Assembly: GCF_001641635.1 (NCBI RefSeq)
Contig: NZ_LUUB01000079.1
Span: 245,042-309,041 of the forward strand
Direction: 5' to 3'
Source of the DNA: Bradyrhizobium centrolobii
GTDB lineage: Bacteria; Pseudomonadota; Alphaproteobacteria; Rhizobiales; Xanthobacteraceae
Length of the DNA: 64,000 nt
Below are positions 35,635-43,538 of the stretch, piece after piece (position 1 is the first letter of the stretch; each line of letters opens with the position of its first letter). Both the position numbers and the translations under genes were made by a program. The notes under the pieces were generated by a model. That model worked only from the letters and a program-made list of their open reading frames with translations. It was not told where the DNA came from and did not search any database.

Positions 35635-36187
35635 CTAATCCTCTTCCTGCAACTCGGCAGCAATGTTGGAAAGCCAGCGCCGGATGGTCGCCTCGGCCCT
35701 GGCATCGAGGCCGCCGGCGAGGCGCGTCTCTAGCTCGATCACGCGCTCCCGGCATGCCTTGAGCAGCGTCGCGCCACGCGCAGTCAGCGTCCATTGCTGG
35801 ATGCGGCCATGGACGGGATGGGGCGTCATTTCGATCGCACCGTCGCGTTCGAGATTGCGAATGATCACGCCAGACGGTCTGGGGCGTCAGGAAGGTGAGG
35901 CGGGCGACATCGGCGCCCGAGAGGCCGGGATAGGCATTGAGCATGGTGAGCACCGCGAATTGCGGTGACGTCACGCCGAGATCGGCGAGCGTTCGTTCCA
36001 TCTTCAGCCGAACCGCGGCGTGGGCCTGACGCAGCAGATAGCCGAGATAGCCTTGCTCGCCACGCTTGCCCTCGCCGGGCGCGGGAACGCGCACGGAACC
36101 ATCAACGACCGGTCCGGACGTCTTTCGTCGCGCGGTCGCTTTTCGGCCCGGTTGTGATCTTGTGATACCAGCCGTCTTGCGGTGCAT
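35635..36187 (-). pseudogene. MarR-family regulator with a one-base frameshift
   Basis: Two frames together give a full MarR protein. From 36187, the first part reads R-Q-A-H-A-A-V-R-L-K-M and L-G-V-T-S-P-Q-F-A-V-L, then L-T-P-Q-T-V-W. The second frame continues V-I-I-R-N-L-E-R-D-G-A-I and R-I-Q-Q-W-T-L-T-A-R-G, ending at 35635. They join exactly if the single base at 35869 is removed, which falls inside the recognition helix. It is divergent from an AhpD-like gene with a perfect palindrome between them, so an intact copy would be the local redox or phenolic-responsive repressor. A sequencing error is possible; otherwise the regulator is lost. Confidence 0.8.
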
Positions 36188-36202
36188 ATAAGAGCTCTTA
36201 TA
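36187..36202. promoter_or_regulatory. Candidate MarR operator
   Basis: TATAAGAGCTCTTATA is a perfect 16-bp palindrome. It begins on the first base of the marR start codon and lies 39 bp upstream of the AhpD-like gene, so a bound dimer would cover both start regions. Length and AT-rich arms fit MarR/OhrR-type sites. Confidence 0.68.
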
Positions 36203-36241
36203 AGATGTAAGCATTCTGACAATTACACGAGGTGAACGGAA

Positions 36242-36721
36242 ATGTCACACGCCCGCAGCGAATATGAAGATTTCAAGCGCCTCGCGCCCGACGCCTATGA
36301 TCTGGTGCTCGCGCTTGGCCAGCTCGCAGCCAAGGCCGGCCTCGACAAGCAGCTTCTGGAACTGGTCAAGCTGCGGGCCTCGCAGATCAATGGCTGCGCC
36401 TTCTGCGTGCAGCATCACATCCTCGTCTCGGAGCGTATCGGCGTGCCCGTGGACAAGCTCAACCTGGTCGCGGTCTGGCGCGAGGCGCCGATCTTCTCGG
36501 CGCGGGAGCGCACCGCGCTGGCCTGGGCCGAAGCGCTGACCTTCCTCCCCGATGGCGTCAGCGACGAGACCTATGCGGAGGCGAGCCACGAATTCTCGGA
36601 GACGGAGCTGATGTATCTGACCTCGGCGGTCGCCTCGATCAACACCTGGAACCGCTTTGGCGCGGCGTATCGCTGGACACCGGCGAAGCGGCCGGTCGCG
36701 GCGAATGCCGCGGCGTCCTGA
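36242..36721 (+). CDS. Carboxymuconolactone decarboxylase / AhpD-like peroxidase-family protein
   Basis: A 159-residue protein with the AhpD-like core: K-L-R-A-S-Q-I-N-G-C-A-F-C-V-Q-H-H (about 41-57), where the C-x-x-C pair and histidine form the thiol active site of the alkylhydroperoxidase branch. True decarboxylases lack the two cysteines. E-R-T-A-L-A-W-A-E-A-L-T near 87 is also typical. It probably reduces organic peroxides with thiol reductants. It is divergent from the broken marR and 21 bp before a cupin gene, so both may be under its control. Confidence 0.88.
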   Translation: MSHARSEYEDFKRLAPDAYDLVLALGQLAAKAGLDKQLLELVKLRASQINGCAFCVQHHILVSERIGVPVDKLNLVAVWREAPIFSARERTALAWAEALTFLPDGVSDETYAEASHEFSETELMYLTSAVASINTWNRFGAAYRWTPAKRPVAANAAAS

Positions 36722-36742
36722 TCGCGAGGAGAGGAGGTCGAT

Positions 36743-37246
36743 ATGACAACAATGATGATGGCCGCCGCGCCGCGGCAGACGCCGTCGCGGCCGATGTCGC
36801 TTGCCGTCGTCGCAGGGCTCGCCTGTGCGCTCGCGATCGGCCAGGCGCTGCCGCTGACGATGGACACCGTGTCCGGTGCGCTGGCACCGCTATGCGCCAC
36901 CGCCGCCGAGAGCTCGCCGCTCGACAAGGTCGAGCCGATCGCCTCCTACCCGCTGCCGAACGTGCCCGGCAAACGCGTCACCATCGTGCGCGTGTTCTAC
37001 GGTCCCGGCGGGTTCTCGCGGCCGCATCGTCACGCCGGCTCCGTCACCGCCTACATCACAAAGGGCGAGATCCGCTCCCAGCTCGGCGGCGGCCCGGTCG
37101 CGACGTTTGGAGTCGGCCAGTCCTTCTTCGAGCCGCCCGGCTCGACGCATCTGGTGTCGGCCAACGCCAGCACCACGGAGTCGGCGGAATTGATCGCGGT
37201 GTTCGTGGCGGATGAGGGCGCGCAGCTCACGACGTTCTTGGAGTAG
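36743..37246 (+). CDS. Exported or anchored cupin protein, copy B
   Basis: A 167-residue protein with a long hydrophobic N-terminal segment (about 17-35), then a cupin domain with Y-G-P-G-G-F-S-R-P-H-R-H-A-G-S-V-T-A-Y and F-E-P-P-G-S-T-H-L-V-S-A-N-A. It shares most conserved positions with the exported cupin at 19448-19870. AGGAGAGGAGG lies 8 bp before the start. It is probably co-transcribed with the AhpD-like gene. The cupin may act on a compound related to peroxide or aromatic stress; that is inference from context only. Confidence 0.8.
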   Translation: MTTMMMAAAPRQTPSRPMSLAVVAGLACALAIGQALPLTMDTVSGALAPLCATAAESSPLDKVEPIASYPLPNVPGKRVTIVRVFYGPGGFSRPHRHAGSVTAYITKGEIRSQLGGGPVATFGVGQSFFEPPGSTHLVSANASTTESAELIAVFVADEGAQLTTFLE

Positions 37247-37333
37247 CGCTGACACTGCTTCCCCGACGTCGTCCCGGCCTTCGCGGGGACGACACCGAAT
37301 GGGCGGCATGTGCAATGCGTCTACACTAGCCGC

Positions 37334-38956
37334 TCAATTGTCCTCGCCGCTCGAGCCTTCGCGCTGGTCCGGCTTGATCACGTCCTCCGGCAGCGAATGC
37401 GCGACCGGCTGCGGGGTGCCTGCGATTTCCGGGCCGACCTCGCGCCCGCGGGCCTGGATCAGACGTTCATAGGCCGAGACCAGCGTGGCGTAGGGGCTGA
37501 CCCAGATCCAACCGTCGCGGGTGAACAGCTGGATGTCGAAGTGCAGGTGCCTGGACGTGCCGGCGGGATGATCGAGATAGTTCGAGACCACGCCGATCTT
37601 CTCGCCTTCAGTAACGATGCGGCCGTTGAGCAGTCCGTCGGCGTTCATGGCCTGCGGATTCATGTGCATGTAGCGGAATCGGATGTGCTCGGTGCGGCTG
37701 TTGACCTCGAGCGTCGCGGCCTGGTCCTTGATGCCACGGATCACCGCGGCATCGCGGACCGCAACTACCGCCCGCTGCCTGGGATCGCAGCGCTCGCCAC
37801 TATCGCCGGGGGACGGGCAGTCGGCCGCGCGAATATCCTCGCCCTGATGGCCATAGCCGCCGGCGCATTGCCAGACCTCGAAACTGCGCGACTCGCAGAA
37901 ATTGTCGCGCCAGGGATAAGCGGTCGCGGGATTCATCTTGTCGCGCTTGACGTGGGACTGTGAGCGTACGAAGGCGGGTGTCTTTTCGAGCGGAAAGCGG
38001 ATCTGCGCATAGGCGATGACGTCGGGATGGCCACCTTGCTTGCGGTACCCGCTGTTCGGGATGATGTCGCCGCTCGGCCGGTAGGTGAAATCCGCCGAGC
38101 GCTCCGCAGGACGCTCAATGCCGTCGGAGGCGATGTCCATCAGCGGCCGCATGCGCTGGCCGCCCGCGACGCGCAGCGCCTTCAGGAAGCGTTCGGCAAC
38201 CGGATAGGCTTCCTTGCAGGCCAGCCGCCGCGGCTTGGCAACGCTGTCGAGACATTGGATCGACACCACATAGGCGACGCCGAAGCGCGTGAAGGCGTAG
38301 CGCACGAAGCCTTCCCGGATGAACCTGCGCAGATCCGGATAGAGCGCCGTGAGCGATTTGACCTGCTCACCCTTGCCGCCGGCGGGATCGGCGATGTCGT
38401 AGATCAGCGCGGAGCCGGTGATCTGCACCTCGACCGGCCTTGCGAACACGCGTGCCGGCATGCCGTCACCGGCGCCCGGCTCGAACGAAAAGCTCGCACT
38501 GTAGCCGGCGGGGCCGGCATCGAACACGTCGACGGGATTGAAGTCGGCCTGGTAGCGAGCCAGCGCAAGAGGCGCCGGCGCGCCGCTGCGCTGCGCATCG
38601 AGGTAGGCGGCGGCGTCGAACGGCAGCAGCACGGGGATGGAGCTGCGTGCGATACCGGTGAAGAACTGTGCGGAGATCGCGTTGAGCTGCACCAGCGCCG
38701 GCGTGGCGCGCGGATCGTATCGCGGCACCGAACGGCGGGGTGCAAAGATGAAGTCGCCAGCAATCTGGGGGTGGCTGTTGATCTCGGTGCGGAGCTGGTC
38801 GAGTGCTGCGCGCCAATCGACGCGCAGGGCCGTGAGTGAAGGGCTGCGGATTTCGTCCGCAGCGAGCGGCGTGGCGGTGAGGAGCGAAAGCGACGCCAGA
38901 AGAAGCGAGACGAAGCGGAAACTCTTCCCAACCACTGTCTCGCCCCCCGGCGGCAC
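37334..38956 (-). CDS. M23-family peptidase with large N-terminal domain
   Basis: A 540-residue exported protein: signal peptide at about 14-33 (F-V-S-L-L-L-A-S-L-S-L-L-T-A-T-P-L-A-A), an uncharacterised domain of about 300 residues, and a C-terminal LytM/M23 domain. Zinc motifs are H-Q-G-E-D-I-R-A (H-x-x-x-D) and R-H-L-H-F-D-I (H-x-H); Y-M-H-M-N-P is the intermediate block. It probably cleaves or binds peptidoglycan cross-links in the periplasm. The GTG at 38956 has GGAGAGAACAG upstream. It ends the unit that starts with efp, 12 bp away on the same strand. Confidence 0.88.
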   Translation of the reverse strand: MPPGGETVVGKSFRFVSLLLASLSLLTATPLAADEIRSPSLTALRVDWRAALDQLRTEINSHPQIAGDFIFAPRRSVPRYDPRATPALVQLNAISAQFFTGIARSSIPVLLPFDAAAYLDAQRSGAPAPLALARYQADFNPVDVFDAGPAGYSASFSFEPGAGDGMPARVFARPVEVQITGSALIYDIADPAGGKGEQVKSLTALYPDLRRFIREGFVRYAFTRFGVAYVVSIQCLDSVAKPRRLACKEAYPVAERFLKALRVAGGQRMRPLMDIASDGIERPAERSADFTYRPSGDIIPNSGYRKQGGHPDVIAYAQIRFPLEKTPAFVRSQSHVKRDKMNPATAYPWRDNFCESRSFEVWQCAGGYGHQGEDIRAADCPSPGDSGERCDPRQRAVVAVRDAAVIRGIKDQAATLEVNSRTEHIRFRYMHMNPQAMNADGLLNGRIVTEGEKIGVVSNYLDHPAGTSRHLHFDIQLFTRDGWIWVSPYATLVSAYERLIQARGREVGPEIAGTPQPVAHSLPEDVIKPDQREGSSGEDN

Positions 38957-38968
38957 CTGTTCTCTCCG

Positions 38969-39535
38969 TTAGTCCTTGGCGCGCTCGGAATAGGAGCCGT
39001 CTTCGGTCATCACCACGATGCGGGTGCCGACCGAGATGTGCGGCGGCACGGTGGTGCGCACGCCGTTGGAAAGGACCGCGGGCTTGTAGGAGGAGGAGGC
39101 GGTCTGGCCCTTGGTCACGGGCTCGGTCTCGACCACTTCCAGCGTCACGCGCTGCGGCAGCGCGATCGACACCGGGTTGGCGTCGTGCATGGACAGCTTG
39201 ACCGTCATGCTCTCCTGAAGATACGCGGCCGCATCGCCGACGACGTCCTTGGAGACCTGGACCTGGTCGTAGGTCTCCGGGTTCATGAAGTGGTAGCCGT
39301 CGGCATCTTCATACAGGAAGGTGTAGTTGCGCTCTTCGATCGTGGCCTTTTCGACCTGGTCGGTGGTCTTGTACCGTTCAGAGATCTTTACCCCGTCCGA
39401 GATTCGGCGCATTTCGATCTGGCTGACCGGGGTGCCCTTGCCGGGATGGATGTTCTCGGCGCTCACGACGACATAGAGCTTGCCGTCTTGCTCGATCACG
39501 TTGCCCTTGCGAATAGAACTGGCGATGACTCTCAA
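38969..39535 (-). CDS. efp: Elongation factor P
   Basis: A 188-residue, three-domain translation factor that relieves ribosome stalling at polyproline. The modified-lysine loop is I-H-P-G-K-G-T-P with Lys33, equivalent to the beta-lysylated Lys34 of E. coli. The C-terminal OB domains include G-V-R-T-T-V-P-P-H-I-S-V-G-T-R-I. The start is a TTG with AGGAAA upstream. The divergent neighbours epmA and epmB encode the enzymes that would make and attach the modification. Confidence 0.96.
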   Translation of the reverse strand: MRVIASSIRKGNVIEQDGKLYVVVSAENIHPGKGTPVSQIEMRRISDGVKISERYKTTDQVEKATIEERNYTFLYEDADGYHFMNPETYDQVQVSKDVVGDAAAYLQESMTVKLSMHDANPVSIALPQRVTLEVVETEPVTKGQTASSSYKPAVLSNGVRTTVPPHISVGTRIVVMTEDGSYSERAKD

Positions 39536-39697
39536 AGCTGTATTTCCTGCTTGCTTGGCCCGGCTCCGGCCAGGACTTGGTCAAATTGATGGGGGACTGG
39601 GGGCCTCAAATCGGACCTCGGCGCCCGTTTCGGGCCGCAACATACTGATTTTGCCGTTGGATGCCAGCATTTTGCTGTGCCGCGGGGCGGTCGGTTA

Positions 39698-40750
39698 ATG
39701 GCTGGGGACAAGCCGATATCCCCGTTCTGGTCGCCCGGGCGCCACCTCGACCGGCGGCCGTTCCTCCGGGCGAGGGGGGCTGTCACCGGGGCTGTACGGG
39801 GCTTTTTCGCCGAACAGGGCTTCGTTGAGGTGGAAACCTCCGTTCTCCAGGTCTCCCCGGGCAACGAAACGCATCTGCACGCCCCGCGGACCGAGATCAT
39901 GCGGCCCGACGGCAGCCGCGCCAGCCGCTATCTGCGGACGTCCCCTGAATTCGCCTGCAAGAAGCTGCTAGCGGCCGGCGAGCCCCGGATTTTCGAGTTC
40001 GCGCGGGTGTTCCGCGATCGCGAGCGCGGCGACCTGCATCTGCCCGAATTCACCATGCTGGAATGGTATCGGGCCGCCGCGCCCTATGACGCCATTATGG
40101 CCGACTGCGTCGTCGTGATCGCCCATGCGGCGCAGGCGACCGGAATCAGGCAGTTCTCCTTCCGCGGCCGGGCCGCCGATCCCTTGGCCGAGCCGGAGCT
40201 TGTGACGGTCGCCGACGCCTTCGAGCGGTTCGCCGGGATCGACCTGCTCTCGACCATTTCGGGCGGAGAGGGCGACCGCGCCGCGCTCGCGGCGGCGGCC
40301 GCCGGCAAAGTCCGCGTGGCCGAGGACGACACCTGGTCCGATATCTTCAGCAAGGTTCTGGTCGAGCATGTCGAATCCCATCTGGGACAGGACCGTTTGA
40401 CCATTCTGTTCGAATACCCATCTCCTGAGGCGGCGCTGGCGCGCGTGAAGGCGGGCGATCCGCGGGTGGCCGAGCGTTTCGAGGTTTATGCCTGCGGCGT
40501 CGAGCTCGCGAACGGCTTCGGCGAGTTGACCGACGCCGACGAGCAGCGCCGACGCTTCACGGAGGCGATGGCGGAGAAGCAGCGCCGATATGGCGAAGCC
40601 TATCCGCTGGACGAAGATTTTCTGGCCGCGGTCGCCGAAATGCCGGAGGCGAGCGGCGTCGCGCTCGGCTTCGATCGGCTGGTCATGCTGGCGAGCGGCG
40701 CATCGCGAATTGATCAGGTGGTGTGGACGCCGCCTGCAGGTGAGACATGA
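39698..40750 (+). CDS. epmA: EF-P--(R)-beta-lysine ligase
   Basis: A 350-residue class II aminoacyl-tRNA-synthetase-like enzyme without the anticodon-binding domain. Motif 2 (F-A-R-V-F-R-D-R-E, about 103-111, then F-T-M-L-E-W-Y-R) and motif 3 (G-V-A-L-G-F-D-R-L-V-M-L, near 330) are intact. It activates (R)-beta-lysine with ATP and attaches it to EF-P. It is divergent from efp and overlaps epmB by four bases (ATGA). ATG 39698 gives the standard start; seven codons of open frame precede it. Confidence 0.95.
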   Translation: MAGDKPISPFWSPGRHLDRRPFLRARGAVTGAVRGFFAEQGFVEVETSVLQVSPGNETHLHAPRTEIMRPDGSRASRYLRTSPEFACKKLLAAGEPRIFEFARVFRDRERGDLHLPEFTMLEWYRAAAPYDAIMADCVVVIAHAAQATGIRQFSFRGRAADPLAEPELVTVADAFERFAGIDLLSTISGGEGDRAALAAAAAGKVRVAEDDTWSDIFSKVLVEHVESHLGQDRLTILFEYPSPEAALARVKAGDPRVAERFEVYACGVELANGFGELTDADEQRRRFTEAMAEKQRRYGEAYPLDEDFLAAVAEMPEASGVALGFDRLVMLASGASRIDQVVWTPPAGET

Positions 40751-41841
40751 CGAAGACCAATCTTGCACGTACGTTGCGCGAGCCGGCCGAGCTCGTGGCC
40801 GAGCACCTTGCGCCCGCTGCGGCGCTGCCGACGCTCGAGCGGGTTGCCGCGCGCTATGCTGTGGCGATCACGCCGGCGCTGGTCGAATTGATCGACACGT
40901 CCGATCCCGGGGATCCCATCGCGCGGCAGTTCGTTCCGAGCGCCGCGGAGCTGGAGATGCAGCCGGGCGAGAGCGCCGATCCGATCGGGGACCATCCGCA
41001 TTCGCCGGTGCCCGGCATCGTGCACCGCTACCCCGACCGCGTGCTGTTCAAGCTCGTTCACGTCTGCGCCGTCTATTGCCGCTTCTGCTTCCGCCGCGAG
41101 ATGGTCGGTCCCGGCAAGGAGAATGCGCTCTCGGAAGATGCCTACCGCGCGGCCATCGATTACATCCGGGCGCATGGCGAGATCTGGGAGGTGATCCTCA
41201 CCGGCGGCGATCCGTTGATGCTATCGCCGCGGCGGATGAGCGAGATCATGGCCGATCTCGCCGGCATCGAGCACGTCAAGATCATCCGGCTGCACACCCG
41301 TGTTCCCGTCGCAGATCCCGCGCGCATCAGCGACGAGATGGTGGCGGCACTGAAGGTCGAGGGCGCGACCACCTGGGTCGCGCTGCATGCCAACCATGCG
41401 CGCGAGCTGACCGAGACGGCGCGTGCCGCCTGCGCGCGGCTGGTCGACGCCGGCATTCCCATGGTGAGCCAGTCCGTGCTTTTGCGCGGCGTCAATGACA
41501 ATGTGGTTGCCTTGTCGGATTTGATGCGCGCTTTCGTCGAATGCCGGATCAAGCCCTACTACCTGCATCATGGCGATCTCGCGCCGGGCACCGCGCATCT
41601 GCGCACAACGCTGGCGCAGGGACAGGAACTGATGCGGCAATTGCGCGGGCGGGTGTCAGGATTGTGTCAGCCGGACTATGTCATCGACGTTCCCGGCGGC
41701 GCCGGCAAATCGCCGGTCGGTCCGAATTATGTGTTGGCGGTGCAAAATACCGCACCCGATGGGCGTGAAGCGGCGTCGGAAACGCGCTATCGTATCGTGG
41801 ACTATTGCGGCGACGTTCATCTCTATCCGCCAGAGACCTGA
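40747..41841 (+). CDS. epmB: EF-P beta-lysylation protein (lysine 2,3-aminomutase family)
   Basis: A 364-residue radical SAM, PLP-dependent enzyme. The cluster cysteines are Cys107, Cys111 and Cys114 in V-C-A-V-Y-C-R-F-C-F-R-R. The PLP-lysine region (G-G-A-G-K-S-P, about 315-321) and the G-G-D-P-L-M SAM block are present. It converts (S)-lysine to (R)-beta-lysine for EpmA. Translational coupling to epmA is indicated by the four-base overlap. The hydroxylase epmC was not seen, as is usual outside enterobacteria. Confidence 0.95.
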   Translation: MTKTNLARTLREPAELVAEHLAPAAALPTLERVAARYAVAITPALVELIDTSDPGDPIARQFVPSAAELEMQPGESADPIGDHPHSPVPGIVHRYPDRVLFKLVHVCAVYCRFCFRREMVGPGKENALSEDAYRAAIDYIRAHGEIWEVILTGGDPLMLSPRRMSEIMADLAGIEHVKIIRLHTRVPVADPARISDEMVAALKVEGATTWVALHANHARELTETARAACARLVDAGIPMVSQSVLLRGVNDNVVALSDLMRAFVECRIKPYYLHHGDLAPGTAHLRTTLAQGQELMRQLRGRVSGLCQPDYVIDVPGGAGKSPVGPNYVLAVQNTAPDGREAASETRYRIVDYCGDVHLYPPET

Positions 41842-41888
41842 GCGGGTGGAATGTGTGGCGACGCCGGTTTGAGGAATGGAGGAGCAGA

Positions 41889-42149
41889 ATGAGAAAGATC
41901 GTCGTGGCAATGTCGCTCCTGGTGGTGTTCGGCAGTGCAGGCCTTGCGCAGACCGGGAGCAAGGGTGCGGGGACGTCGACGTCGGGACAATCGGCAGGTT
42001 CAGGCGTGCTGCCCGCGCCGGTCGGTCACCGTCAGCCGCGTGCCTCTGACGTGCCCAGCGAGAAGAATCTGAGCGATCCGAACAATCCGGTGAACAAGGA
42101 AGACGCGTTGCTCGACAAGAAGATCAAGAGCATCTGCCGCGGCTGTTGA
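41889..42149 (+). CDS. Small exported protein
   Basis: An 86-residue protein with a signal peptide (about 1-20, L-L-V-V-F-G-S-A-G-L-A-Q) and a glycine/serine-rich linker, followed by a charged C-terminal part (D-V-P-S-E-K-N-L-S-D-P-N-N-P) ending in a C-R-G-C pair. The ATG at 41889 follows GGAGGAGCAG. No family is recognised. It lies 47 bp downstream of epmB and ends before a terminator-like hairpin. Confidence 0.72.
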   Translation: MRKIVVAMSLLVVFGSAGLAQTGSKGAGTSTSGQSAGSGVLPAPVGHRQPRASDVPSEKNLSDPNNPVNKEDALLDKKIKSICRGC

Positions 42150-42156
42150 GGTGCCT

Positions 42157-42183
42157 TCACCTCTCCCCGCTGGGGAGAGGTGA
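42157..42183. terminator. Bidirectional hairpin between convergent genes
   Basis: TCACCTCTCCCC, a 3-base loop GCT, then GGGGAGAGGTGA: a perfect 12-bp stem. It lies 7 bp after the small exported protein gene and 36 bp after the aroG stop. There is no T-run, so it may be a repeat-type hairpin rather than a strict intrinsic terminator. Confidence 0.65.
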
Positions 42184-42219
42184 GGACTAGCGCAACCGAC
42201 CGACTTAACCTCGTCATGC

Positions 42220-43305
42220 TCAGGCCGTGCGCTCGTGGAACCCTGCGCGCTGCGAGTTGCGCCGGATCTCGACCGCATCGGCAAGCTGCTCGAGCACGGT
42301 CGCCGTGGTCGTCCAGTCAATGCAGCCGTCGGTGATGCTCTGGCCGTAGGTGAGCGGCTTGCCCGGGACGACGTCCTGGCGGCCAGCGACGAGATTGCTC
42401 TCGATCATCACGCCCATGATGCGGCTCTCACCGCCTGAGATCTGGCCAGCGATGTCGGCCACGACCAGCGGCTGGTTTTCCGGCTGCTTGCTCGAATTGG
42501 CGTGGCTTGCATCCACCATCACCCGCGGGCCGACGCCGGACTTTGCCAGCTCATTGCAGGCGGCCGCAACACTCGCCGCGTCGTAGTTCGGCTTGCTGCC
42601 GCCGCGCAGGATGATGTGGCAGTCCTCGTTGCCCGCGGTCGAGGCGATCGCCGAACGGCCGCGCTTCGTCACCGCCATGAAATGATGCGGGTGCGAGGCC
42701 GACTTCACCGCGTCCGCCGCGATGCGGACGTTTCCGTCGGTGCCGTTCTTGAAGCCGACCGGGCACGATAGCCCCGAGGCCAATTCGCGATGGATCTGGC
42801 TCTCGGTGGTACGCGCACCGATCGCGGCCCAGGACACGAGGTCGGCGATGTATTGCGGCGTCGTCATGTCGAGGAATTCGGCGCCCGCGGGCAGGCCGAG
42901 ATTGTTCACCGCGGACAGCACGTTACGTGCGAGCCTGAGGCCTTTGTTGATGTCGAAGCTGCCGTCGAGATTTGGGTCGTTGATCAGCCCCTTCCAGCCG
43001 ACGGTGGTGCGCGGCTTCTCGAAATAGACCCGCATCACGATCTCGAGCTGATCGGCGAGATCTTCGCGCAGGCGCGCGAGGCGCTCGGCATAGTCAATCG
43101 CGGCCTCGGGGTCGTGCACCGAGCAGGGCCCGACGACGACCAGGAGGCGGTCGTCCTGGCCGTTCAGGATGGCATGGATTGCGTTGCGCGCCGCCATGAC
43201 CACGCGGGTCGCGGTGAGGGTCCGCGGGACCTCCCGCATCACCTCGTCAGGCGTGCTCAGCTCTTTCAGTTCGCGGATACGAAGGTCGTCGGTCGTGCTC
43301 AGCAC
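42220..43305 (-). CDS. aroG: 3-deoxy-7-phosphoheptulonate synthase, class I
   Basis: A 361-residue class I (AroAI) DAHP synthase that joins phosphoenolpyruvate and erythrose-4-phosphate, the first step of the shikimate pathway. Motifs: V-V-V-G-P-C-S-V-H-D-P-E (metal cysteine), R-V-Y-F-E-K-P-R-T-T-V-G-W-K-G, G-A-R-T-T-E-S-Q-I-H-R and F-K-N-G-T-D-G-N. The GTG at 43305 follows AGGAGCCCCGCC and matches the family start (L-S-T-T-D-D-L). Upstream on the same strand are a leader peptide rich in aromatic codons and a terminator, so expression is likely attenuated when aromatic amino acids are plentiful. Confidence 0.96.
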   Translation of the reverse strand: MLSTTDDLRIRELKELSTPDEVMREVPRTLTATRVVMAARNAIHAILNGQDDRLLVVVGPCSVHDPEAAIDYAERLARLREDLADQLEIVMRVYFEKPRTTVGWKGLINDPNLDGSFDINKGLRLARNVLSAVNNLGLPAGAEFLDMTTPQYIADLVSWAAIGARTTESQIHRELASGLSCPVGFKNGTDGNVRIAADAVKSASHPHHFMAVTKRGRSAIASTAGNEDCHIILRGGSKPNYDAASVAAACNELAKSGVGPRVMVDASHANSSKQPENQPLVVADIAGQISGGESRIMGVMIESNLVAGRQDVVPGKPLTYGQSITDGCIDWTTTATVLEQLADAVEIRRNSQRAGFHERTA

Positions 43306-43342
43306 GGCGGGGCTCCTGTCTTTGAAGAACCTGCCGGCCAAC

Positions 43343-43367
43343 AAAAAAGCCGCCAGGTCTGGCGGCT
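43343..43367 (-). terminator. aroG attenuator terminator
   Basis: On the minus strand AGCCGCCAG, loop AC, CTGGCGGCT gives a perfect 9-bp stem (two loop bases as drawn; the innermost pairs probably open) followed by TTTTT. It lies between the leader peptide stop and the aroG start. The 5-prime arm GCCGCCAG is complementary to CTGGCGGC inside the leader gene (43421-43414), so the two structures exclude each other. Confidence 0.82.
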
Positions 43368-43391
43368 GTTCGGATGTCTTGCTGCAATGTG

Positions 43392-43472
43392 TCAGATTGA
43401 GCGCGATCCTCCCGCCGCCAGCGAGCTGTCGTAGCTAAAGTACCAAAAATAGCTGGTGGCGAGGGTGATCAT
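43392..43472 (-). CDS. aroG leader peptide
   Basis: A 26-codon frame from ATG 43472 to TGA 43392. Codons 8-14 read Tyr-Phe-Trp-Tyr-Phe-Ser-Tyr, so six of seven consecutive codons are for aromatic amino acids, whose supply DAHP synthase controls. Codons 18-20 contain CTGGCGGC, complementary to the 5-prime arm of the downstream terminator. No ribosome site is needed: the candidate -10 box lies 8 bp upstream, so the transcript may start at or beside the ATG, as reported for the trpL leader of Sinorhizobium. A ribosome stalled on uncharged aromatic tRNAs would leave the antiterminator free. The coding evidence is structural; expression is inferred. Confidence 0.78.
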   Translation of the reverse strand: MITLATSYFWYFSYDSSLAAGGSRSI

Positions 43473-43480
43473 GGGCGGCT

Positions 43481-43508
43481 CTATAGCGCAGGCCTCCGGG
43501 GTTGTCAC
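43481..43508 (-). promoter_or_regulatory. Candidate aroG promoter
   Basis: On the minus strand GTGACA (43508-43503), 16 bp, then CTATAG (43486-43481), close to the sigma-70 pattern of alphaproteobacteria. Transcription would start about 43474-43472, at the leader ATG. Confidence 0.6.
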
Positions 43509-43538
43509 CCCCAATCGGTACAGGCGCGACCAGGCGCC

